DNA of 6,318 nucleotides from JAVBUZ01 sp031554725 (lineage in GTDB: Bacteria > Bacillota > Clostridia > Lachnospirales > Lachnospiraceae): contig JAVBUZ010000226.1 of NCBI GenBank assembly GCA_031554725.1, positions 1 to 6,318 of the forward strand. The letters run 5' to 3'. The notes beneath the pieces were generated by a model. That model was not told the DNA's origin. It ran no database searches and saw only the letters and a list, made by a program, of their open reading frames with translations. This document shows, piece after piece, positions 1-6,318 of this stretch (its first letter is position 1; each line of letters starts with the position of its first letter). The translations under genes were made by a program, and so were the position numbers.

Positions 1-161
1 TTATCAATGTTAACGATGGTACAAATGAAGGACTTTCTTATACTGGGAAGAAGATTTTTACAGTGCAATTCCATCCAGAAGCATGTTCAGGTCCACAAGA
101 TTCTGATTATTTATTTGATAAATTTATTAACATGATGAAGGAGGAAAAGAACAATGCCTAA
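1..161 (+). CDS. carA: Carbamoyl-phosphate synthase small (glutaminase) subunit, 3' end only
   Basis: Only the last 52 complete codons are present; the reading frame begins with the codon at base 3 and ends at TAA 159-161. The peptide carries VQFHPEA, the C-terminal signature of class I glutamine amidotransferase domains. Its His and Glu are the partners of the catalytic Cys, which lies upstream of the window. The tail (GPQDSDYLFDKFINMM) is the usual CarA ending. The subunit hydrolyses glutamine and passes ammonia through a tunnel to CarB for carbamoyl phosphate synthesis in the cytoplasm. The stop codon lies inside carB: the two genes overlap by 8 bases (154-161), an arrangement that favours translational coupling and equal subunit amounts. 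The identity rests on this short tail plus the adjacent carB, which together are convincing. Nothing can be said about the start or the promoter. Confidence 0.95.
   Translation, partial: INVNDGTNEGLSYTGKKIFTVQFHPEACSGPQDSDYLFDKFINMMKEEKNNA
138..144 (+). promoter_or_regulatory. Ribosome binding site of carB
   Basis: AAGGAGG lies 9 bases before the carB ATG and inside the last codons of carA. It is a perfect match to the 16S 3' end and fixes the carB start at 154. Being embedded in carA, it ties the two genes into one transcript. Confidence 0.85.
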
Positions 162-3100
162 GAATCCAAGTGTAAAAAGAGTTATGGTTATTGGCTCAGG
201 TCCTATCGTCATCGGCCAGGCAGCAGAGTTTGATTATGCCGGTACACAGGCATGTCGATCATTAAAAGAAGAAGGCATAGAAGTTATTCTTGTAAACTCC
301 AATCCTGCAACAATCATGACCGATAGAGATATTGCAGACAAGGTTTATATTGAGCCTCTTACAATTAAAGTATTAGAGCAGATTATTGAAAAAGAAAAGC
401 CAGATAGTATTTTACCTACATTAGGTGGTCAAGCTGGATTAAATCTTGGTATGGAGCTTGAAGAATCAGGTTTCCTAGCAAGTCATAACGTAAAGCTTTT
501 AGGAACCACTGCGGCAACCATTCGAAATGCAGAAGGACGCCAAGAATTTAAAGATTTAATGGAACGTATTGGTGAGCCTTGTGCAGCATCAATTGTAGTA
601 GAAAATATAAAAGACGGTGTAGACTTTGCAAACACAATAGGCTATCCAGTCGTACTTCGTCCTGCATATACCCTGGGTGGTTCAGGCGGTGGTATTGCAA
701 GTAATCAAGTGGAGTTAGAAGAAATTCTAGAAAACGGACTTCGTCTTTCTCGTGTGGGACAGGTTTTGGTAGAACGTTGTATTGCAGGTTGGAAAGAAAT
801 CGAGTATGAAGTAATCCGTGATGGCGCAGGAAACTGTATTACCGTTTGTAACATGGAAAATATTGACCCTGTTGGCGTACATACAGGTGATAGTATTGTA
901 GTTGCACCGGCACAGACCTTAAGTGATAAAGAGTGTCAGATGCTCCGTAGCTCTGCAATGAATATTATTAGTGAATTAGGCATTACTGGTGGATGTAACG
1001 TACAATATGCACTACATCCAACAAGCTTTGAATACTGTGTTATCGAAGTTAATCCACGTGTAAGCCGTTCTTCTGCTCTTGCTTCTAAAGCAACAGGATA
1101 TCCAATTGCGAAGGTTGCAGCGAAGATTGCTCTTGGCTATACCTTGGATGAAATTCCAAATACCATTACAGGAAAAACATTTGCAAGCTTTGAACCAGCA
1201 ATCGATTACTGCGTAATCAAAATGCCAAGACTTCCTTTTGATAAGTTTATTACAGCAAAACGTACGTTAACAACACAGATGAAAGCAACTGGTGAGGTTA
1301 TGAGTATTTGCACCAACTTTGAAGGTGCAATTATGAAAGCGATTCGTTCTTTAGAGCAACATGTAGACTGTTTGTTAAGCTATGATTTCTCCGATTTATC
1401 TGTTGAAGATTTAAAGGAAAGATTAAAAATAGTAGACGATCAAAGAATTTGGGTAATTGCAGAGGCTCTAAGAAAGGGCATAAGCTATCAGGAAATTTTT
1501 GACATTACTCAAATTGACCAGTGGTTTATTGATAAAATTTCCATTATTGTTGAAATGGAAGATGCTTTAAAGAAGGGACCTTTAACAGTAGAACTTTTAA
1601 AAGAAGCAAAACGTATTGAGTTCCCAGATAATGTAATTGGTAGATTAACTGGTATGACAGAAGCAGAAGTAAGAAAGATGCGTTACGACAATGAAATTGT
1701 TGCAGCATTTAAGATGGTTGATACCTGTGCGGCAGAATTTGAAGCAACAACTCCTTACTACTATTCAGTATTTGGAAGTGAAACAGAGGTTGTGGAAACA
1801 CATCCTAAAAAGAAGGTACTTGTTCTTGGTTCTGGTCCTATCCGAATCGGTCAGGGTATCGAATTTGATTATTGTTCTGTACATGCAACTTGGGCATTTA
1901 GCAGAGCAGGATATGAAACCATTATTATTAACAACAATCCAGAAACAGTAAGTACGGACTTTGATATTGCAGATAAGCTATACTTTGAACCATTAACTCC
2001 AGAAGATGTTGAAAACATTGTAAATGTAGAAAAACCTGACGGAGCAGTAGTTCAGTTTGGTGGACAGACAGCGATTAAGCTAACAGAAGCGCTTATGAAG
2101 ATGGGAGTGCCAATTTTAGGAACTCAGGCAGAGGGCGTTGATGCAGCAGAAGATAGAGAGTTATTTGACAAGATTTTAGAGGAAACAGAAATTCCTCGTG
2201 CAGCAGGTGGAACTGTTTATACAGCAGAAGAAGCAAAAGCAGTTGCTAATCGTTTAGGCTATCCTGTACTAGTTAGACCTTCTTATGTGTTAGGTGGTCA
2301 AGGTATGCAGATTGCATTCTCTGACGATGAAGTAGAAGAATTTATGGAAATTATCAATCGTATTGCACAGGATCACCCTATCTTAGTAGATAAATATTTA
2401 CAAGGTAAGGAAATTGAAGTTGATGCAGTATGCGATGGTACTGATATTCTTATTCCAGGTATTATGGAGCATATTGAAAGAACTGGCGTACATTCTGGTG
2501 ACTCTATTTCCGTATACCCAGCACCAACAATTTCTGATACTGTAAAAGAAAAGATAGCAGAATATACTAGAAGACTTGCAAAAGCTCTTCACGTAAAAGG
2601 CTTGATTAACATTCAGTTTATTGCGATTGATGAAGATGTGTATGTTATTGAAGTAAATCCACGTTCTTCTCGTACCGTACCATATATCAGTAAGGTAACA
2701 AGCATTCCAATCGTTGATTTGGCAATCGAAGTAATTCTTGGCAAAACAATTAAGGAATTAGGCTATGAGCCAGGCTTACAGCCAGAAGCAGAGTATTTTG
2801 CAATTAAAATGCCAGTATTCTCTTTTGAAAAAATCCGTGGCGCAGAAATCAGCTTAGGACCTGAAATGAAATCTACAGGTGAATGCTTAGGTATTGCTAA
2901 AGACTTTAATGAAGCGCTCTACAAAGCCTTCCTTGGAGCAGGCATTGATTTACCAAAGCATAAACAGATGATTATGACTGTAAAAGATGCGGATAAGCCA
3001 GAGGCAGTAGAAGTTGCTCGTCGCTTTGAAGCATTAGGCTATACCATTTATGCAACCAGAAGTACAGCAGCAGCTTTAACAGCAGCAGGAGTAAAGGCTC

Positions 3101-3348
3101 GTAAGGTAAATAAAATACAGCAGGAATCTCCTACGGTAATGGACCTTATCTTAGGACACAAGATAGACTTAGTTATTGATACACCTACCCAGGGTCGTGA
3201 CAAGAGTCGTGATGGTTTCTTAATCAGACGTACTGCTATTGAAACAGGTGTTAACTGTATTACAGCAATGGATACAGCAACAGCATTAGTAACAAGCTTA
3301 GAAAATGCAAATGATAAATTAACATTAGTGGATATTGCATCTTTGTAG
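154..3348 (+). CDS. carB: Carbamoyl-phosphate synthase large subunit
   Basis: The 1064-residue protein is intact and close to the 1073 of E. coli CarB. It makes carbamoyl phosphate from bicarbonate, two ATP and ammonia delivered by CarA, feeding pyrimidine and arginine synthesis. The two homologous halves are visible. The carboxyphosphate half (about 1-400) starts with VMVIGSGPIVIGQ and has RPAYTLGGSGGG (Arg169) and EVNPRVSRSS (Glu298, Asn300). An oligomerisation segment follows (about 401-550). The carbamoyl-phosphate half (about 550-930) starts with VLVLGSGPIRIGQ and has RPSYVLGGQGM (Arg708) and EVNPRSSRT (Glu833, Asn835). The C-terminal MGS-like allosteric domain (about 936-1064) keeps Lys948, Thr968, Thr971 and Lys987, the counterparts of E. 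coli effector-binding residues. At the positions of E. coli Asn1015 and Thr1017 it has Asp1009 and Pro1011, so effector response may differ. The start at 154 is set by a strong RBS and the 8-base overlap with carA. A terminator follows the stop codon directly. Confidence 0.98.
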   Translation: MPKNPSVKRVMVIGSGPIVIGQAAEFDYAGTQACRSLKEEGIEVILVNSNPATIMTDRDIADKVYIEPLTIKVLEQIIEKEKPDSILPTLGGQAGLNLGMELEESGFLASHNVKLLGTTAATIRNAEGRQEFKDLMERIGEPCAASIVVENIKDGVDFANTIGYPVVLRPAYTLGGSGGGIASNQVELEEILENGLRLSRVGQVLVERCIAGWKEIEYEVIRDGAGNCITVCNMENIDPVGVHTGDSIVVAPAQTLSDKECQMLRSSAMNIISELGITGGCNVQYALHPTSFEYCVIEVNPRVSRSSALASKATGYPIAKVAAKIALGYTLDEIPNTITGKTFASFEPAIDYCVIKMPRLPFDKFITAKRTLTTQMKATGEVMSICTNFEGAIMKAIRSLEQHVDCLLSYDFSDLSVEDLKERLKIVDDQRIWVIAEALRKGISYQEIFDITQIDQWFIDKISIIVEMEDALKKGPLTVELLKEAKRIEFPDNVIGRLTGMTEAEVRKMRYDNEIVAAFKMVDTCAAEFEATTPYYYSVFGSETEVVETHPKKKVLVLGSGPIRIGQGIEFDYCSVHATWAFSRAGYETIIINNNPETVSTDFDIADKLYFEPLTPEDVENIVNVEKPDGAVVQFGGQTAIKLTEALMKMGVPILGTQAEGVDAAEDRELFDKILEETEIPRAAGGTVYTAEEAKAVANRLGYPVLVRPSYVLGGQGMQIAFSDDEVEEFMEIINRIAQDHPILVDKYLQGKEIEVDAVCDGTDILIPGIMEHIERTGVHSGDSISVYPAPTISDTVKEKIAEYTRRLAKALHVKGLINIQFIAIDEDVYVIEVNPRSSRTVPYISKVTSIPIVDLAIEVILGKTIKELGYEPGLQPEAEYFAIKMPVFSFEKIRGAEISLGPEMKSTGECLGIAKDFNEALYKAFLGAGIDLPKHKQMIMTVKDADKPEAVEVARRFEALGYTIYATRSTAAALTAAGVKARKVNKIQQESPTVMDLILGHKIDLVIDTPTQGRDKSRDGFLIRRTAIETGVNCITAMDTATALVTSLENANDKLTLVDIASL

Positions 3349-3362
3349 GAAAAGAACATTAG

Positions 3363-3394
3363 CAAGAGACAGATACGAAAGTGTCTGTCTTTTG
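3363..3394 (+). terminator. Intrinsic terminator of carAB
   Basis: Bases 3363-3376 pair with 3381-3394 in a 14-bp stem with no mismatches (two G-U pairs) closed by a GAAA tetraloop. The core arms are AGACAGATAC and GTGTCTGTCT. An A-rich 5' flank pairs with the TTTT run on the 3' side, as is common for Firmicute terminators. It sits 15 bases after the carB stop codon and should end the carAB transcript. The T-run is only four bases long, so some read-through into queH is possible. Confidence 0.85.
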
Positions 3395-3425
3395 GTCATA
3401 AAAGGGCATGCTGGGAAAGGAATAT

Positions 3426-4076
3426 ATGAACTGTAATTATCAAAAGGAATTGGATAAACTAATTGAGAATTTGCAAAATAAAGAGAGTCAGTCAGTGCCA
3501 AGGCTTTTTTTGCATAGCTGCTGTGCACCATGTAGTAGCTATGTGTTAGAGTATCTTCGCCGTTTTTTTCGAATTACGGTTTTTTATTATAATCCCAACA
3601 TTTCAGAGCAAGAAGAGTATGAAAAAAGGGTCGTAGAGCAAAAACGTTTGATTGCAGCTTATAATGAGCAGGCAAAGGCGCAGGAGGGAATATATCCGAT
3701 AGATATCGTGGAAGGAGAATACATTCCATCAGACTTTTACCAAACGGCAAAGGGGCTAGAGACTTGCCCTGAAGGCGGGGAAAGATGTTTTGCATGCTTT
3801 GACCTACGCCTTGGAGAGACTGCAAAACAGGCAGCAAAGGGTGGTTATGATTATTTTGCAACAACGCTTACCATAAGCCCACTTAAAAACGCCCAAAAGA
3901 TAAATGAAATAGGGGAAGGCTTAGCTGATAAATATCAGATTGCATGGCTGCCATCAGATTTTAAAAAGAAGAATGGTTATAAGCGTTCGGTAGAACTTTC
4001 AGAAGAGTATGACTTATATAGACAGGATTATTGTGGTTGTATTTATTCTAAGGTAGAGCGAGAAAAGCAAAAATAG
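3426..4076 (+). CDS. queH: Epoxyqueuosine reductase QueH (DUF208 family)
   Basis: This 216-residue cytoplasmic protein reduces epoxyqueuosine to queuosine at the wobble base of tRNAs for Asp, Asn, His and Tyr. It is the cobalamin-independent alternative to QueG. The family's cysteine pattern is complete: LHSCCAPCSS near the N-terminus (Cys32, Cys33, Cys36), RCFACFDLRL in the middle (Cys121, Cys124) and YCGC near the C-terminus (Cys203, Cys205). In QueH the CC and CxxC pairs hold a [4Fe-4S] cluster. The ATTLTISPLKNAQKINEIG and DFKKKNGYKRSVELS stretches are also typical. An upstream in-frame ATG at 3408 would add six residues, but the purine-rich RBS GGGAAAGGA (3413-3421) lies just before the ATG at 3426, and MNCNYQKELDKLI is a normal QueH beginning. 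No other queuosine gene is nearby. The gene lies between the carB terminator and the argS promoter, and no confident promoter of its own is visible. Confidence 0.95.
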   Translation: MNCNYQKELDKLIENLQNKESQSVPRLFLHSCCAPCSSYVLEYLRRFFRITVFYYNPNISEQEEYEKRVVEQKRLIAAYNEQAKAQEGIYPIDIVEGEYIPSDFYQTAKGLETCPEGGERCFACFDLRLGETAKQAAKGGYDYFATTLTISPLKNAQKINEIGEGLADKYQIAWLPSDFKKKNGYKRSVELSEEYDLYRQDYCGCIYSKVEREKQK

Positions 4077-4078
4077 TA

Positions 4079-4107
4079 TTGCTATCCTAGGTAAAAAACA
4101 TTATATT
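4079..4107 (+). promoter_or_regulatory. Predicted sigma-A promoter of argS
   Basis: TTGCTA (4079-4084) and TATATT (4102-4107) are separated by 17 bases. They match the -35 and -10 consensus at 4 of 6 and 5 of 6 positions. Transcription would start near 4114, leaving a leader of about 20 bases that contains the argS RBS. The -35 box begins only three bases after the queH stop codon. The spacing and position support it, but it is a sequence prediction only. Confidence 0.55.
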
Positions 4108-4133
4108 AGACTTTAAAAGGAGTGTGGATATAG

Positions 4134-5900
4134 ATGGAAAAGATTATAGATAAGATATCGGAAGGATTAAAAGAAGCATTTGAAGCTGCTGGCTATAGTG
4201 GCGAGCTTGGAAAAGCGACGTTATCTAATCGTCCCGATTTATGTGAATACCAGTGTAACGGAGCTATGGCGGGGGCAAAGGAATATAAAAAAGCGCCCAT
4301 TATGATTGCTAATGAGGTTGCAGAGAAATTGCAGGGGAATGCAATGTTTTCTGAAGTTTCAGCGGTAGCGCCAGGCTTTTTGAATTTAAAAATCAGTGAG
4401 ACATTTTTAATCAGTTATTTAGCAGAAATGAATTCAAATAAAAAATTTGGTCTTGAAATGCCTAAAAGCCCAAAGAAGGTTATGCTAGATTACGGCGGAC
4501 CAAACATTGCAAAGCCATTACATGTTGGACATATGCGTTCAGCTGTCATTGGTGAAAGTATAAAACGTATTTTAAGATATGCGGGGCATGAAGTTGTTAG
4601 TGACGTTCATTTGGGCGACTGGGGTTTGCAGATGGGCCTTATTATTACGGAGCTAATGTGCAGACAGCCAGAGCTTGTATACTTTGATGAGAGCTATGAA
4701 GGAGAATATCCTACGGAGGCTCCATTTACCATTTCAGAGCTAGAAGAAATTTATCCATGTGCAAGTGGCAAATCAAAAGAAGACCCAGAGTACAAAGCAA
4801 AGGCAATGGAAGCTACCGTTAAGCTACAAAATGGTGTAAAGGGCTATCGTGCAATATGGAACCATATCTTAAATGTATCGGTAACAGACTTGAAGAAGAA
4901 TTATGCTAATTTAGGGGTAGATTTTGACCTATGGAAGGGTGAATCAGATGTTCATGATTTAATTCCTGACATGGTTTCTTATATGAAGGAAGAGGGCTAC
5001 GCATATATAAGTGAGGGTGCCTTAGTTGTGGATGTAAAGGAAGAAACAGATACCAAGGAAGTTCCTCCATGTATGATATTAAAATCAGACGGAGCATCTC
5101 TTTATAATACCACTGACCTTGCAACTATTTTGGAACGTATGAACAAAATGAAACCAGATGAGCTTATTTATGTAGTAGATAAGCGTCAAGAGTTATACTT
5201 TGATCAGGTATTTCGCTGCGCAAGAAAAACCAAGCTAGTTAAGCCTGAAACGGGTTTAAAATTCTTAGGCTTTGGAACTATGAATGGTCAGGATGGAAAG
5301 CCTTTTAAGACACGTGAAGGCGGTGTTATGCGACTTGAAAACCTAATTCGTGAAACAACAGAGGGAATGTACCATAAGGTTATGGATGCTCGCCAGATGC
5401 CAGAAGCAGAAGCAATGGAAACTGCAAAGATGATTGCTCTATCAGCACTGAAATACGGAGACCTATCCAATCAGGCATCAAAAGACTATATCTTTGATGT
5501 GGACCGTTTTACTTCTTTTGAAGGTGATACAGGCCCATATATCCTTTACACAATTGTACGTATTAAGTCTATTTTAAGTAAGTATAAGGAGCAGGGTGGA
5601 GATTTTACACAGTTACAGCTTCGCACCGTTCAAAACTCGGCAGAGAAAGCTTTGATGCTAGAGCTATCCAAGTTTAACTCTATTATGGAAATGGCGGCAG
5701 GAGAGCTAGCACCTCATAAAATATGTGCCTATATCTATGATATGGCCAATGCATTTAATCGTTTCTACCACGAAACCAAGATTTTGGGAGAAGAGGATGA
5801 AAGCAAAAAGGCAGGCTGGATAGCATTATTAGTAATGACTAGAGATGTTTTAGAAACCTGTATAGATGTGCTAGGCTTTAAGGCACCAGAGAGGATGTAG
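4134..5900 (+). CDS. argS: Arginyl-tRNA synthetase (class I)
   Basis: The intact 588-residue cytoplasmic enzyme attaches arginine to tRNA-Arg using ATP, and like other ArgRS it is expected to need the tRNA for amino-acid activation. Domains in order: the N-terminal Add-1 tRNA-binding domain (about 1-95, with SNRPDLCEYQCNGAM and a PGFLNLKIS end); the class I Rossmann core with DYGGPNIAKPLHVGHMRSA, giving Lys127 and the HIGH motif as HVGH at 130-133; the activation-loop segment PFKTREGGVM (390-399), which replaces a canonical KMSK as in E. coli-type ArgRS; the conserved GDTGPYILYTIVR (464-476); and the helical DALR anticodon-binding domain to the C-terminus, ending in the common PERM. The start is fixed by AGGAG (4118-4122), a slightly long 11 bases before the ATG. 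The in-frame GTG at 4122 is followed by a stop codon and cannot be used. A promoter lies just upstream, so argS probably forms its own transcript, ending in the hairpin region from 5978. Confidence 0.98.
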   Translation: MEKIIDKISEGLKEAFEAAGYSGELGKATLSNRPDLCEYQCNGAMAGAKEYKKAPIMIANEVAEKLQGNAMFSEVSAVAPGFLNLKISETFLISYLAEMNSNKKFGLEMPKSPKKVMLDYGGPNIAKPLHVGHMRSAVIGESIKRILRYAGHEVVSDVHLGDWGLQMGLIITELMCRQPELVYFDESYEGEYPTEAPFTISELEEIYPCASGKSKEDPEYKAKAMEATVKLQNGVKGYRAIWNHILNVSVTDLKKNYANLGVDFDLWKGESDVHDLIPDMVSYMKEEGYAYISEGALVVDVKEETDTKEVPPCMILKSDGASLYNTTDLATILERMNKMKPDELIYVVDKRQELYFDQVFRCARKTKLVKPETGLKFLGFGTMNGQDGKPFKTREGGVMRLENLIRETTEGMYHKVMDARQMPEAEAMETAKMIALSALKYGDLSNQASKDYIFDVDRFTSFEGDTGPYILYTIVRIKSILSKYKEQGGDFTQLQLRTVQNSAEKALMLELSKFNSIMEMAAGELAPHKICAYIYDMANAFNRFYHETKILGEEDESKKAGWIALLVMTRDVLETCIDVLGFKAPERM

Positions 5901-5932
5901 AGTGAATATTATTTAGGTAAGGGTTATGTGAG

Positions 5933-6071
5933 GAAATAACGTAAATAGCATTCTTTCGAGCAGACGTTCTCACTTGAAGAAAAACGTAATGGTGCGTAAG
6001 AACCTAAACAACAGGTTCTAAGCACCAACGTTTTTCTACACTGCTCTTAAAGAATTGTATTTCGTTATTTC
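5933..6071. repeat. Long imperfect inverted repeat (139-base hairpin) after argS
   Basis: The two halves of this segment are nearly reverse complements. Paired blocks from outside in: 5933-5941 with 6063-6071 (9 bp), 5943-5947 with 6058-6062 (5 bp), 5950-5956 with 6049-6055 (7 bp), 5958-5963 with 6041-6046 (6 bp), 5978-5987 with 6028-6037 (10 bp), 5990-5995 with 6022-6027 (6 bp) and 5999-6005 with 6013-6019 (7 bp). That gives about 50 pairs around a 7-base loop (AAACAAC, 6006-6012). The main asymmetry is a 14-base unpaired stretch on the left (5964-5977) facing three bases on the right. The segment starts 32 bases after the argS stop codon and encodes no evident protein. It could be a small non-autonomous palindromic repeat (MITE-like), a structured RNA, or an unusually long argS terminator. 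No clear target-site duplication was seen. The structure is visible directly; its function is not known. Confidence 0.75.
5978..6037 (+). terminator. Predicted argS terminator, possibly bidirectional
   Basis: This is the inner part of the long hairpin. Stems 5990-5995/6022-6027 and 5999-6005/6013-6019 close a 7-base loop and are followed by ACGTTTTTCT on the + strand. The left flank AGAAAAACGT gives the same T-run on the other strand, so the element could stop transcription from either side. As it is the first hairpin with a T-run after argS, it is the best candidate for that gene's terminator. The small bulges and the few bases between the stem and the T-run make it less classical than the one after carB. 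Confidence 0.6.
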
Positions 6072-6184
6072 GCTACAAAAGATCTTATACTTAATAAAGA
6101 TTCGTTACATTAAAAACCTTAAAATGCCAAAGATTATAGAAACAAAAAGGCATGAAAAGATTTAAAAAAAATTTGGAAAAGCTA
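6072..6184. other. AT-rich spacer with no recognisable gene
   Basis: This stretch of about 113 bases between the long hairpin and the tRNA promoter contains many A-runs and no ORF with a convincing RBS. The weak inverted pair ATGCC (6124-6128) and GGCAT (6149-6153) has a 20-base loop and is probably chance. The last part contains the run TTTAAAAAAAATTT (6161-6174), which belongs functionally with the promoter that follows. Confidence 0.6.
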
Positions 6185-6214
6185 TTGACAAAGTAGGCAC
6201 TTAAATTGTATACT
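6161..6214 (+). promoter_or_regulatory. Strong predicted promoter of tRNA-Val, with A-tract upstream element
   Basis: A perfect -35 box TTGACA (6185-6190) and a -10 box TATACT (6209-6214, 5 of 6) are separated by 18 bases. Transcription should start near 6221, about 15 bases before the mature tRNA. The A8 tract flanked by TTT (6161-6174) lies at about -60 to -47. That is where AT-rich UP elements contact the RNA polymerase alpha subunit and boost stable-RNA promoters. Confidence 0.85.
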
Positions 6215-6235
6215 AGCAAAGTCGGTTGTGACAAC

Positions 6236-6308
6236 GGGATCTTAGCTCAGCTGGGAGAGCATCTGCCTTACAAGCAGAGGGTCACAGGTTCGAGCCCTGT
6301 AGGTCCCA
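6236..6308 (+). tRNA. tRNA-Val (anticodon UAC)
   Basis: All arms of a 73-base tRNA fold. The acceptor stem is 6236-6242 with 6301-6307 (one T-G pair). The D stem is GCTC/GAGC (6245-6248, 6257-6260). The anticodon stem is TCTGC/GCAGA (6262-6266, 6274-6278) around the loop CTTACAA. The T arm is ACAGG-TTCGAGC-CCTGT (6284-6300). The anticodon TAC (6269-6271) reads valine GUA and, depending on wobble modification, other GUN codons. The discriminator base is A6308. The following bases are TTT, so the CCA end is not encoded and must be added by tRNA nucleotidyltransferase. It has its own strong promoter. The window ends 10 bases later, so whether it heads a tRNA cluster cannot be told. Confidence 0.97.
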
Positions 6309-6318
6309 TTTATAACTA

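Noticed and set aside
3048..3365. 105-codon minus-strand ORF over the end of carB
   Set aside because: It lies opposite conserved CarB coding sequence, has no recognisable domain, and is explained by the codon pattern of carB.
3408..3425. Upstream ATG for queH adding six residues
   Set aside because: The nearest purine-rich sequence (AAAGGG) is only one base from this ATG, whereas GGGAAAGGA is placed properly for the ATG at 3426. The shorter protein has the usual QueH N-terminus.
4077..4133. T-box or other riboswitch before argS
   Set aside because: The gap is only 57 bases, far too short for a T-box leader. It contains no T-box motif or terminator/antiterminator pair.
4906..5470. Minus-strand ORFs inside argS (72 and 60 codons)
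   Set aside because: They are antisense to well-conserved ArgRS core sequence, lack convincing ribosome binding sites and resemble no known family.
5933..6071. Integron attC site, suggested by the long folded structure with unpaired bases
   Set aside because: The ends do not fit the attC core sites (RYYYAAC and GTTRRRY); the right end reads GTTATTT. No integrase or gene cassettes are present.
6124..6153. Hairpin ATGCC/GGCAT in the AT-rich spacer
   Set aside because: It has only five pairs with a 20-base loop in low-complexity sequence, and no T-run follows; probably chance.
1..6318. CRISPR array, insertion sequence or defence genes
   Set aside because: No regularly spaced direct repeats, transposase-like or effector-like proteins were seen. 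All sizeable genes are housekeeping genes.

Overview
The window is AT-rich bacterial chromosome carrying housekeeping genes, all on the + strand. Low GC, strong AGGAGG-type ribosome binding sites, intrinsic terminators, a QueH-type epoxyqueuosine reductase and the ArgRS sequence style suggest an anaerobic Firmicute of the class Clostridia, probably Lachnospiraceae. This placement comes from protein and signal character alone; no database search was possible.

Layout: (1) bases 1-161 are the 3' end of carA, the glutaminase subunit of carbamoyl-phosphate synthase. It overlaps carB by 8 bases. (2) carB (154-3348) is an intact large subunit, followed at once by a strong intrinsic terminator (3363-3394). 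(3) queH (best start 3426, end 4076) makes the last enzyme of queuosine synthesis. (4) A 57-base gap holds a good sigma-A-type promoter, followed by argS (4134-5900), an intact arginyl-tRNA synthetase. (5) The 335 bases from 5901 to 6235 have no recognisable protein gene. They hold a 139-base imperfect inverted repeat (5933-6071) whose inner part looks like a terminator usable in both directions, then a very AT-rich spacer, then a near-consensus promoter with an upstream A-tract. (6) That promoter drives tRNA-Val(UAC) at 6236-6308, 10 bases before the window ends.

CarA and CarB form one complex that makes carbamoyl phosphate for pyrimidine and arginine synthesis. QueH modifies the wobble base of GUN-anticodon tRNAs, ArgRS charges tRNA-Arg, and the last gene is itself a tRNA, so the second half has a translation/tRNA theme. 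The terminator after carB and the promoter before argS suggest separate transcription units rather than one operon. No mobile genes, CRISPR array or defence system is visible. The one feature that ordinary gene annotation does not explain is the long hairpin after argS.
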